This document shows positions 15,492 through 22,788 of a DNA stretch of 58,235 bases, piece by piece. Both the position numbers and the translations under genes were made by a program. Where the stretch lies: contig JAIQEV010000023.1 of assembly GCA_020073585.1 (NCBI GenBank), positions 1 to 58,235 on the forward strand, in the 5' to 3' direction. Numbering within the stretch: position 1 is the stretch's first letter; each line of letters starts with the position of its first letter. Source of the stretch: Terriglobia bacterium (GTDB lineage: Bacteria > Acidobacteriota > Terriglobia > Acidiferrales > UBA7541). The notes under the pieces are model-generated. The model saw nothing but the letters and a program-made list of their open reading frames with translations, was not told where the DNA came from and ran no database searches.

Positions 15492-15572
15492 TCTTACTAG
15501 AGATTGCCCTCTGCTACGCCGCTGATCCAAGTGGGCTTCGGCCCCGCGTAGTGGAGGGCGTTTTGATTTAGA
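15484..15572 (+). ncRNA. Candidate structured RNA or fold-back element
   Basis: A 14-bp stem pairs GCCCTCTGCTACGC (15506-15519) with GCGTAGTGGAGGGC (15546-15559), with two G-T pairs. Its loop holds a GGGC-TTCG-GCCC hairpin (15133-15144 offset, that is 15533-15544). It is followed by GTTTTGATTT. An outer 7-bp pair, TCTAAAT (15484-15490) with ATTTAGA (15566-15572), encloses it. With the promoter at 15463 it could be a short RNA ending in its own terminator. Alternatives: a decayed gene tail on the minus strand (frame ending WISGVAEGNL) or a small mobile palindrome. Confidence 0.45.
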
Positions 15573-15702
15573 AACCTCCCCCGCCTTCCAATCCTCTTAA
15601 AACTTATAAGTATACAAGTGTCATTTCATACAAAGTGTAGCGCAATTATGCCTTGAGAATTGGGCAGTTCCCCCAAATTCCTCGGCGGGACCGGAATGAT
15701 TT

Positions 15703-16734
15703 CTAATCGTTCGATGGCTTGGAATGCGGTATACCGTGCGAGCTCGATTGGACGGAGATGCCGCGGGCGGCGAGGAGGCGGAGGGATTCTTCCTGCACGC
15801 GGGGATCGTCGCCAAAGCCCTCGAGCCAGGCGATCTCGGGGTCCCTGCGGAACCAGGTCATCTGGCGCTTGGCGTAGCGGCGGGTGGCCTGGGCGATGGC
15901 GGCTTGGGCCTCGGCGAGGGACAACTGGCCGCGCAGGTGGGCGCGCAGCTCGCGATAACCGATGAAGTCGAAGGGCTTGGCGTCCTCGGGGAGGCCGGCG
16001 GCGAGGAGATGGCGAACTTCGTCGAGCCAGCCGGCCGCGAGCATGGATGCGAGGCGCGCCTGGATGCGGGCATAGAGCGCCTCGCGGGGCGGAGCGAGGC
16101 CGATCTTCACGGCGCGCCAGCCGAGAAGCGGTGCGCGCCCGGCACGATGCACTTCGGAGAGGGGGCGGCGAGCAAGCAGGCAGATCTCCAGGGCGCGGAT
16201 GATTTTCTGGACGTCGGTGGGGGCAATGCGCGGGGCTCCCGCGGGGTCGAGGCGCCGCAGAAGGCGATGGAGATGGCCCGGGGGATGGGCCGCGGCGCTT
16301 TCGCGCAGGCGCGCGCGCAGCTCTTCGGAGCGCTGCGGAACATCGGCGAGTCCTTCGAGGAGGGCGCGCAGGTAGAGGCCGGTGCCGACGGTGAAGATGG
16401 GCAGGCGGGAGCGGCGGCGCAGATCGTCGAGGACGGCGAGGGCGCGCTGGCGGTAGTCTCCGGCGCTGGCGGTTTCGTGGGGATCGAGTATGCCCAGGAG
16501 GTGATGGGGAACGCCGCGGCGCTCGGCGAGCGAGGGCTTGGCGGTGCCGATGTCGAAGCCGCGGTAGAGCTGCGTGGAATCGCAAGCCACGACTTCGCCG
16601 CGGAGGCGTTCGGCGAGCCATACGGCCAGAGCCGACTTGCCCGAGGCGGTGGGGCCGAGGAGGACGACCAGCGGCGCGCCAGAGGGCGCAACAAGTGGCG
16701 CGATTGGCGGCGAGGAGGCGTCTGGCGCGGTCAT
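15703..16734 (-). CDS. miaA: tRNA dimethylallyltransferase MiaA
   Basis: Adds a dimethylallyl group to A37 of tRNAs reading UNN codons. The 343-aa product starts at the ATG at 16734 (MTAPDASS), giving a normal N terminus; a longer frame to 16794 adds residues unlike the family. P-loop GPTASGKSALA at about 27-37, then DSTQLYRGFDIGTAKPS and HHLLGILDP, the classic MiaA signatures; FTVGTGLYLRALLEGLAD and RRYAKRQMTWFRR follow. It is the last gene of the fabZ operon, 10 bp after a 32-aa ORF. Downstream lies a 257-bp lower-GC gap. Confidence 0.96.
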   Translation of the reverse strand: MTAPDASSPPIAPLVAPSGAPLVVLLGPTASGKSALAVWLAERLRGEVVACDSTQLYRGFDIGTAKPSLAERRGVPHHLLGILDPHETASAGDYRQRALAVLDDLRRRSRLPIFTVGTGLYLRALLEGLADVPQRSEELRARLRESAAAHPPGHLHRLLRRLDPAGAPRIAPTDVQKIIRALEICLLARRPLSEVHRAGRAPLLGWRAVKIGLAPPREALYARIQARLASMLAAGWLDEVRHLLAAGLPEDAKPFDFIGYRELRAHLRGQLSLAEAQAAIAQATRRYAKRQMTWFRRDPEIAWLEGFGDDPRVQEESLRLLAARGISVQSSSHGIPHSKPSND

Positions 16735-16744
16735 GACCCCGGCT

Positions 16745-16843
16745 TCAACGGAAGAGCAGATGGCGCGAGCGCACGAGCAGAAGAATAAGCACAAGAACGC
16801 CGATGAGAAGAGTGCCGAGAATCTGCTGGCGCTGGAATTTCAC
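16745..16843 (-). CDS. 32-aa single-helix membrane ORF coupled to tonB
   Basis: Reads (V/M)KFQRQQILGTLLIGVLVL, then ILLLVRSRHLLFR: a basic start, one membrane helix and a basic end. The GTG start overlaps the tonB stop by 4 bp (GTGA), the same coupling used by neighbouring gene pairs, and the stop lies 10 bp before miaA. That tight packing is the main evidence that it is translated. It is too short to give a family call. Its position between a TonB protein and miaA suggests an envelope role, or simply a leader that keeps ribosomes on the message for miaA. Confidence 0.55.
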   Translation of the reverse strand: MKFQRQQILGTLLIGVLVLILLLVRSRHLLFR

Positions 16844-18180
16844 TGGGCGTAATCCAAGGGCAGATTGTACAGGAAGATGAAGCGCAACTCGATGTAGGGC
16901 CCGCTGAAAGCCGGAGGCAGGGGCTCGAAGGGGCTGGAGGTGCGAATGGCGGAGATGGCCGCGCGGTCGAGCGGCTCCTTGCCGGAGGTGTCCACCATGG
17001 CGGGCTCGCCGGGGGGCACGGCGCCCTCGCGCAGGATCTTGAATTGCAGAATGACGCGGCCGCGGTCGCCCATCTGCGCGGACGCCGGAATCACCGCGTA
17101 CCAATTGCGGCGAACGCTGGCGAGAACGCGGGCGAGGTAGTTGCTGAAGTCCACGCCTTCGGTGGGGGTCAGCATCTCGATACCGTTGCTCATCAGGCCC
17201 TGGCTGGGGCCACCGCCGCCGGGAGCGCCATGGCTGCCGGGCAAGGGCCCGCTGATGGCTGCGCGGCGGCCGGAGGTGCGCGCGGCTTCCTTGGCGGATT
17301 CCTCGATGGCCCGGCCGGGGGAGAGCTTGGGCAGCACCAGGCCGCGGGATGGCTGCGGCTGGTCGGGCGTCTCCAGTTTGAGCGGAGGCCGCGGCTGATC
17401 GGATTTCGGCGGCGCGGGCTGCGGGGGGGCGACGCTGGGCTGCGGCGCGGGCGCGTTGGGCAAATCCTTGACGACGCGCTCCGGCTCGGGCGGGCCGGGC
17501 AGGGGCTGCGGCTCGGGCGGAGCGATGCGGCGGAGGATGCGCGGGTCGATGTGCAGCTTATCGCTGCGCGGTTCATCGGGGTGCGTCACCCGGGGAGGAT
17601 TGCGCAAGCCCGGGGGCAGAAAAACGTAACTGAGCTGGCGGCGGGCAATCTCCGACTCTTCCTGGGAGCGGTCGCGGCGCGATAGTTCCGGGAAGTAGAT
17701 CAAGGCCAGGATGATCAGGGCGTGAACCAGGCCCGAGGAGATGCGCACGAGGAGTTCCGACCTGGCGGATTTCTCCTTCTGCTCGCCGGCCATCAACTGG
17801 ATTTCGCCGGTGGTCAGAATGTCGGGGTCGACGAGATCGAGAGGAACATGCTCGAGGGGCTGCAATATCTGGGGAGGCTGGGCGTCGGAGGGGACGGCGA
17901 CGCGCTCGTCCATGTCGGTGGGAATGAGCGGAGCGGAGGATTCCACCGCGGATTTGAAGAGCTCCCAGTTGACGTCGCGAGGCACCAGGACGCGCGCGGC
18001 GATGGATTCGAGCGGCAGCGAAGCCGGAATATTGGTGCGGCTGTCGAGGGCCACGATGGGCAGGGCGGGGGGAATCAGGGCGCGCTCGTCCAGGGAAGAG
18101 GGACGGCGGCGGGCGGCCTCCGTCGCGGGATTGGCGGCGGGGGGACGGGCATCAAGGGGAACGAGGACGCGGGGGATCAT
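16840..18180 (-). CDS. TonB-family energy transducer with a long cytoplasmic N terminus
   Basis: A 446-aa protein. Residues 148-164 are a membrane helix (SSGLVHALIILALIYF), then a proline-rich periplasmic stretch (about 205-290) and a TonB C-terminal domain (about 360-446: YLARVLASVRRNWYAVIP, GRVILQFKI, SPFEPLPPAF). Unlike normal TonB it has about 145 residues before the helix, with recurring short units (RVLVPLDARPP, ERALIPPALP, RVLVPRDVNW, ERVAVPSDAQPP). Its role would be to pass proton-motive force to outer-membrane transporters; no ExbB/ExbD gene is near. The ATG overlaps the stop of the oxidoreductase gene by 4 bp. Confidence 0.82.
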   Translation of the reverse strand: MIPRVLVPLDARPPAANPATEAARRRPSSLDERALIPPALPIVALDSRTNIPASLPLESIAARVLVPRDVNWELFKSAVESSAPLIPTDMDERVAVPSDAQPPQILQPLEHVPLDLVDPDILTTGEIQLMAGEQKEKSARSELLVRISSGLVHALIILALIYFPELSRRDRSQEESEIARRQLSYVFLPPGLRNPPRVTHPDEPRSDKLHIDPRILRRIAPPEPQPLPGPPEPERVVKDLPNAPAPQPSVAPPQPAPPKSDQPRPPLKLETPDQPQPSRGLVLPKLSPGRAIEESAKEAARTSGRRAAISGPLPGSHGAPGGGGPSQGLMSNGIEMLTPTEGVDFSNYLARVLASVRRNWYAVIPASAQMGDRGRVILQFKILREGAVPPGEPAMVDTSGKEPLDRAAISAIRTSSPFEPLPPAFSGPYIELRFIFLYNLPLDYAQ

Positions 18181-19184
18181 CGGGTGGTGTGCATGTCCGG
18201 GGGCATGCCTGGAGGCATTCCAGGAAGCCCACGTAGTTGGACGCGCGCGGCGTGCTCCTGGATGCTTGCCATGACGCGGACGGCGAGTTCCAGCGCGGCG
18301 CGGCCGGCGGCGCCGCTGACGCGCGGAGCGCGGCGCGTGCGCACGGCCTCGAGGAAGTCGAGGAGTTCGGCGCGCAGGGGCTCGAGGGGTTCGGCGGGCA
18401 GTTTTTCGAAAGCAAATTCGGGCTGCGGGCCGGGGCGGGCCACGCGGACGCGCAGGGCGTCGCGGCGGGAGTAATCGAGGGAAACGTATTCGTGCTGCTG
18501 GAAGAAGCGCATCTTGCGCACGCGCTCGGTGGAGACGCGGCTGGCGGTGACATTGGCCACGGCGCCGCCGGCAAATTCGATGCGGGCGTGGGCGATGTCC
18601 ACCTTGTCGGTGAGCACGGGGATGCCCACAGCTTTGACCTCGGCGACCGGCTCGCCGACCAGGGCAAGGAGGATGTCCAGGTCGTGGATCATGACGTCGT
18701 AGATGACGTCGACGTCGAGGCTGCGCGGGGTGAAGACGCCGAGGCGGTGCACTTCGAAAAAGAGGGGGCGGTTGAGAATGGGCAGGACGGCGGTGACGGC
18801 GGGGTTGAAGCGCTCGAGGTGGCCCACCTGGAGGATGCGCGCGCCGCGCTGGGCGGCGGCGAGCAGCGCGTCGGCTTCGGAGAGCGAGGCGGCCATGGGC
18901 TTTTCGACGAGGAGGTCGAGGCCCATGCCGAGGAGGCGCACGCCGACGGCGGAATGGTCCACGGTCGGGATGGCCAGGCTGACGGCGTCCACGCGGCCGG
19001 GCAGGTCGTCCACGCTGGCGAGCGCGACGCCGCCGAACTCCGCGGCGGCCTGCGCGGCGCGCGCGGGGTCGCGGTCGACGATGGCGGCCAGCTCGGCTTC
19101 GTCCAGCTCGCGGTAGACACGGGCGTGGTGGCGGCCGAATTCTCCGGCGCCCACCACCGCCACACGAATCTTTTTCTCGGTCAT
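18177..19184 (-). CDS. Gfo/Idh/MocA-family oxidoreductase in a lipid A operon
   Basis: An NAD(P)-dependent sugar oxidoreductase, 335 aa. Rossmann motif AVVGAGEFGRHHARVY at about 9-24, EKPMAASLSEA at about 94-104 with the family lysine, and the DVMIHDLDILL helix with the catalytic-type histidine. It sits between lpxI and tonB. In bacteria such as Acidithiobacillus and Leptospira a member of this family, GnnA, oxidises UDP-GlcNAc at C3 to build GlcNAc3N-type lipid A; the location here suggests a similar role, but the partner aminotransferase GnnB is not in the window. An unusual tail (LPGMPPGMPPDMHTTR) ends the protein. Confidence 0.85.
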   Translation of the reverse strand: MTEKKIRVAVVGAGEFGRHHARVYRELDEAELAAIVDRDPARAAQAAAEFGGVALASVDDLPGRVDAVSLAIPTVDHSAVGVRLLGMGLDLLVEKPMAASLSEADALLAAAQRGARILQVGHLERFNPAVTAVLPILNRPLFFEVHRLGVFTPRSLDVDVIYDVMIHDLDILLALVGEPVAEVKAVGIPVLTDKVDIAHARIEFAGGAVANVTASRVSTERVRKMRFFQQHEYVSLDYSRRDALRVRVARPGPQPEFAFEKLPAEPLEPLRAELLDFLEAVRTRRAPRVSGAAGRAALELAVRVMASIQEHAARVQLRGLPGMPPGMPPDMHTTR

Positions 19185-20086
19185 TAACGAGCTTCGCCCA
19201 TCTTCGTACTTGCCCCGGAAGCCGGTTTAAGTTCCCCGGAGGCGGCCGGGGGAACCGCCTGGATGGCAAGGCCCGCGGCGTCGGCCGCGGCGATCAATTG
19301 GGAGCGGTCAAAGAGAAGCGTTTTGTGCGCATCCACGGCCAGCGCGGTGGCCCCGGACTGGCGCATCTGTTGGATGGTGGGCAGGCCGATCACGGGTACA
19401 TCGAAGCGCATGTCCTGGCCAGGCTTGCTGACTTTGACGACGACCAAGGGCTTGCCGGAGGCGAGACGCGCGGCGCGGGCGATGGTTTCGTCGGTGCCTT
19501 CCATGGCTTCGACGGCGACGCAGGCGCAGTCGGCGACGACGACGGTCTGGCCGATGTCCATGGCGGCGATCTGGCGGGCGACGCTCAGGCCGTAGGCGAT
19601 GTCCGCGGCTTCGCGCGCATCGGGGGCGCGGCGGGTGAGCACGCCGGGCTCGGGCACGAGGGGCTTGAGGAAGGCGGTGGAGTCCACGAGGCGGATGCCT
19701 TCGTCTTCGAGGACGCGGGCGACGGCGCCGATGAGGGCGTCGGTGTTCTTGCGCGGGAGGGAGAAGAGCAGCTTGGCCAGGCGCCAGTCGGGGCGGATGG
19801 CGCTGAAAATTTTGTTGTGCTTGACCTGGCCGGCCATGACCGCCTGCTTGACGCCTTCCTGGTGCAGCAACTCGATGGCTTTGCTGAGCTCGCCGAGGCT
19901 GACCCAGTGCAGGCGCCTGGCGACAGTGGCGAGTTCCGGCGAGGCCTCTTCCTTGATGGCGATGACGGCCATCTCGATGCCCTGGCTGCGCGCGCCCTCG
20001 AGGACCAGGAAGGGAAAGCGGCCGTTCCCGGCGATCAGGCCCCAGCCGGAGGCGGCGGAGGCAACGGGGTTGGAAGGAGAGGTCAT
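19184..20086 (-). CDS. lpxI: UDP-2,3-diacylglucosamine pyrophosphatase LpxI
   Basis: Hydrolyses UDP-2,3-diacylglucosamine to lipid X in lipid A synthesis, the alternative to LpxH. The 300-aa protein has the LpxI N domain (WGLIAGNGRFPFLVLEGA, about 15-32; HQEGVKQAVMAGQVKHNKIF, about 75-94) and the C domain (DIGQTVVVADCACVAVEAME, GTDETIARA, KPGQDMRFDVPVIG, ALAVDAHKTLL). A Ser/Ala/Pro tail of about 25 residues is extra. Its stop overlaps the next gene start by one base (TAATG), and lpxA ends 13 bp upstream. Presence of lpxI, lpxA and fabZ shows that the organism makes lipid A and is diderm. Confidence 0.95.
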   Translation of the reverse strand: MTSPSNPVASAASGWGLIAGNGRFPFLVLEGARSQGIEMAVIAIKEEASPELATVARRLHWVSLGELSKAIELLHQEGVKQAVMAGQVKHNKIFSAIRPDWRLAKLLFSLPRKNTDALIGAVARVLEDEGIRLVDSTAFLKPLVPEPGVLTRRAPDAREAADIAYGLSVARQIAAMDIGQTVVVADCACVAVEAMEGTDETIARAARLASGKPLVVVKVSKPGQDMRFDVPVIGLPTIQQMRQSGATALAVDAHKTLLFDRSQLIAAADAAGLAIQAVPPAASGELKPASGASTKMGEAR

Positions 20087-20099
20087 GGCGGAGGCGCGG

Positions 20100-20885
20100 C
20101 TATTTCACGATGCCGCGCTCGGCGGCTTCGATGAAGCGGACCAGCTCGTCCACGTCGGGAGAGCCGGCGAAGGTGGAGCGCATTTCGGCGACGGCTTGCG
20201 AGGTGTTGAGCTTGGAGCGCAAGAGGAGGCGGAAGGCGCGCTGGAGGGCGGCGATGCGCGGGGCGTCGAAGCCCTTGCGCTCGAGGCCGATGGCGTTGAC
20301 GCCGTAGGATTTGGTTTCGCGCTCGGTGACCACGCGGGAGAAAGGCGGCACGTCCTGGGTGATGACGGTGCAGGCGCCGATGTAGGCGTAGCGGCCGATG
20401 CGGCAGAACTGGTGCACGGGAGAGAAGGCGCCGAGGGTGGCGAAATCTTCGACGGTCACATGTCCGGCGAGCGTGGCGCCGTTGACGAAGAGGGTATGGT
20501 CGCCGACGCGGCAATCGTGGCCGACGTGCGCGTAGGCCAGGAAGAAGTTTCCGCTGCCGATAGTGGTGATGCCGCCGCCCTTTTTGGTGCCGCGGCTGAC
20601 GGTGACGTACTCGCGGAAGATGTTGCCATCCCCAACGACGAGCTCGGTGCGTTCGCCATGAAAGGTAATGTCCTGGGGGTCGCCGCCGACCGAGCAGAAG
20701 GGATGAAAGACGTTGTCCTTGCCGAAGCGCGCGGGGCCCTGCACGACGGCGTGCGAGTGCAGAACGCAGCCGGGGCCGAGCTCGACGTGCTCGCCAACGA
20801 CGGCGAAGGCGGCGACGCGCACGTCCGGGGCGAGGCGGGCGCTGGCGGCGACGACGGCGTGCGGATGGATGCCGGTGCTGCTCAT
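20100..20885 (-). CDS. lpxA: UDP-N-acetylglucosamine acyltransferase LpxA
   Basis: A left-handed beta-helix acyltransferase, first step of lipid A assembly, moving a hydroxyacyl chain from ACP to UDP-GlcNAc (or UDP-GlcNAc3N). The 261-aa start at 20885 ([12 protein letters not shown]) matches the family; the longer frame upstream reads into fabZ. Hexapeptide repeats run from about 8 to 190; the catalytic histidine lies in FLAYAHVGHDC (about 120), and GDPQDITFHGE and NIFREYVTVSRGT are typical. It has the C-terminal helical segment ending at residue 261. The ATG overlaps the fabZ stop by 4 bp. Confidence 0.96.
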   Translation of the reverse strand: MSSTGIHPHAVVAASARLAPDVRVAAFAVVGEHVELGPGCVLHSHAVVQGPARFGKDNVFHPFCSVGGDPQDITFHGERTELVVGDGNIFREYVTVSRGTKKGGGITTIGSGNFFLAYAHVGHDCRVGDHTLFVNGATLAGHVTVEDFATLGAFSPVHQFCRIGRYAYIGACTVITQDVPPFSRVVTERETKSYGVNAIGLERKGFDAPRIAALQRAFRLLLRSKLNTSQAVAEMRSTFAGSPDVDELVRFIEAAERGIVK

Positions 20886-21349
20886 TTGGAGGGGGCTTCC
20901 GCCGCGGGGGACAAATCGCGGTCCACGGTTTTGCACATGAGGATGGCTTCGGCGGCCAGTTCGCCGCCGACGGTGGATTGGGCCTCGAGCTTGCAGAAAT
21001 TGCCGCGCCAGGAGAGCACTTTCACTTCCATGCGCAATTGGTCGCCGGGAACCACGGGGCGGCGGAAGCGCGCGCCGTCCACGGCGACGAAGTAGATCAG
21101 CTTCTTCTCGCGGTCGGGGACCTCCTGGAGAAGAAGGAAGCCGCCGGTCTGGGCCATGGCCTCGAGGATGAGCACGCCGGGCATGATGGGCTTGCCGGGA
21201 AAATGGCCGGTGAAGTGGGGCTCGTTGAAGGTGACGTTCTTGATGCCGACAATGCGCTTGAGGCGCTCCATTTCGAGGATGGCGTCCACCAGCAAGAATG
21301 GATAGCGGTGCGGCAGTACCTTCTGGATGTCGTTGATGTCGAAAAGCAT
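20882..21349 (-). CDS. fabZ: 3-hydroxyacyl-ACP dehydratase FabZ
   Basis: A hot-dog-fold dehydratase of fatty acid elongation, 155 aa. [11 protein letters not shown] at 12-22, catalytic His in [10 protein letters not shown] (about 49-58) and the active-site Glu in ILEAMAQ just after. It competes with lipid A synthesis for hydroxyacyl-ACP, which explains its place at the head of the lpxA-lpxI operon. The ATG at 21349 begins [12 protein letters not shown], as in other FabZ proteins. It is divergent from the M20 peptidase gene at 21530; a TATAAT-containing promoter lies about 80 bp upstream. Confidence 0.96.
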   Translation of the reverse strand: MLFDINDIQKVLPHRYPFLLVDAILEMERLKRIVGIKNVTFNEPHFTGHFPGKPIMPGVLILEAMAQTGGFLLLQEVPDREKKLIYFVAVDGARFRRPVVPGDQLRMEVKVLSWRGNFCKLEAQSTVGGELAAEAILMCKTVDRDLSPAAEAPSK

Positions 21350-21427
21350 TGCGGCTCCCTGGCGCTTTGCAGCGGCCCGCCCCGCGCCCTCGAGCGGCGT
21401 GCCACCCTACCCCGGTGCAAAACGTAC

Positions 21428-21456
21428 ATTATATGCGACGCCTGCCCCGGCGGGAA
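21428..21456 (-). promoter_or_regulatory. Probable promoter of the fabZ operon
   Basis: Consensus TATAAT on the minus strand (21433-21428), about 80 bp before fabZ. The -35 is weak (TTCCCG at 21456-21451 with 17-bp spacing). Confidence 0.4.
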
Positions 21457-21491
21457 ACGAGGATCGCGGCCGGGAAGGCGTTTGCGGGGGT

Positions 21492-21520
21492 TTGCCAGGC
21501 GCGCGGAGGATTGCTAGCAT
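21492..21520 (+). promoter_or_regulatory. Promoter placed 9 bp before a start codon
   Basis: TTGCCA (21492-21497), 17-bp spacer, TAGCAT (21515-21520). The ATG of the M20 gene is at 21530, so transcription would begin at or within 3-4 bases of the start codon. Confidence 0.5.
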
Positions 21521-21529
21521 ACGCGGGAA

Positions 21530-22690
21530 ATGAGCGAAACGGCACTGGCGAAAGGACTGTTGCAGGGGCTGCGGGCGCGCCTGCCGGCGATGACCGAGAC
21601 GCTGCGGCGGCTGGTGCTGGCCGAATCGCCCAGCCTGGAAAAAAAGCCCGCGGACCGCTGCTGCCGGCTGCTGGCCGGAGAATGGCGGCGGCGCGGGGCG
21701 CGCGTGGAGATTCTGCGGGAGAAGCAGCGCGGGGATCATCTGCGCGTCACCTGGCAGGCCGCGCGGGGCGGCCAGCCGCGCGGGCAACTCCTGGTGCTGG
21801 GGCATTACGACACGGTGTATGCCTCGGGAACGCTGCGGACGATGCCCTTCCGGGTGCGCGGGGGCAAAGCGTACGGGCCGGGGACGTTCGACATGAAGGG
21901 CGGGATCGTGCAGGCGCTGTATGCGCTGGAGGCGCTGCAGGAGGCGCAGGCGGAGCTGCGCAAGCGCATCGTGTTCCTGTGGACCTCGGACGAGGAGATC
22001 GGCAGCGAGAGCTCGCGGAAGACGATCGAGGAGGAGGCGCGGAGGAGCGACGCGGTGCTGGTGCTGGAGCCGTCGTTCGGTCCGCGGGGCCTGCTGAAGA
22101 CGGCGCGCAAGGGAGTGGGCGAGGCGGAACTGATCGTGCACGGGCGGGCGTCGCACGCGGGGCTGGCGCCGCAGGAGGGCGTGAACGCGGTGCACGAGCT
22201 GGCGCGGCAGATCGCGCGCATCGAGCGGTGGAACGATCTGCGGCGGGGGATCACGGTGAACGCGGACATGGTGGAAGGCGGGACGCGGGTGAATGTGATC
22301 GCCGAGCGGGCGCGCGCGGTGCTGGACCTGCGGGCACTGACGATCGCGGACATGCACAAGGTGGAGCGGCGGCTGCACGCGCTGCGGCCGGAGCTGCCGG
22401 GGGCGCGGATCGAGGTGCGCGGGGGATTCAATCGCGCGCCGCTGGAGCGCACGGTGAGCGCGGGATTGTACGCGCAGGCGCGGAAGCTGGCGCGGGAGAT
22501 GGGCCTGGCGCTGGGAGAATGCACGGCGGGAGGCGGCTCGGACGGGAACCTCACCGGGGCGCTGGGGGTGCCCACGCTGGACGGGCTGGGCGCGGTGGGC
22601 GACGGAGCGCACAGCGCGCACGAGCACGTGGTGCTGCGGCGGATGCCGGAGCGCGCGGCGCTGCTGGCGGCGCTGCTGGCGGCGGCATAG
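21530..22690 (+). CDS. M20-family metallopeptidase (carboxypeptidase G2-like)
   Basis: Zinc-dependent M20 hydrolase, 386 aa, without a signal peptide, so probably cytoplasmic. Metal ligands: LGHYDTVY (about 87-94), GTFDMKGG (bridging Asp, about 121-128), WTSDEEIGSES (catalytic and metal Glu, about 150-160), and a C-terminal SAHEHV histidine (about 363). The lid domain includes GRASHAGLAPQEGVNAV, the conserved His that completes the active site across the dimer. This order fits the CPG2/ArgE-DapE group; the substrate could be an N-acyl amino acid or folate-like glutamate. A promoter lies so close to the ATG that the message may be leaderless. Confidence 0.9.
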   Translation: MSETALAKGLLQGLRARLPAMTETLRRLVLAESPSLEKKPADRCCRLLAGEWRRRGARVEILREKQRGDHLRVTWQAARGGQPRGQLLVLGHYDTVYASGTLRTMPFRVRGGKAYGPGTFDMKGGIVQALYALEALQEAQAELRKRIVFLWTSDEEIGSESSRKTIEEEARRSDAVLVLEPSFGPRGLLKTARKGVGEAELIVHGRASHAGLAPQEGVNAVHELARQIARIERWNDLRRGITVNADMVEGGTRVNVIAERARAVLDLRALTIADMHKVERRLHALRPELPGARIEVRGGFNRAPLERTVSAGLYAQARKLAREMGLALGECTAGGGSDGNLTGALGVPTLDGLGAVGDGAHSAHEHVVLRRMPERAALLAALLAAA

Positions 22691-22730
22691 AAGCGCAGGG
22701 CGCGCGCAGAATTCCAAAAAAAATAAAGAT

Positions 22731-22773
22731 GGCGGGCTCCCGGCCAAGCCGGGATAAATTCCGCGCGCCGCCA
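22731..22773. repeat. Fold-back repeat with GGGATAAATTCCGC core, copy 2
   Basis: GGCGGGCTCCCGGCCAAGCC followed by GGGATAAATTCCGCGCGCCGCC. GGCGG at the left pairs with CCGCC at the right. It lies between convergent genes, as copy 1 does. Confidence 0.7.
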
Positions 22774-22788
22774 CAGGATCGGAAAAAA

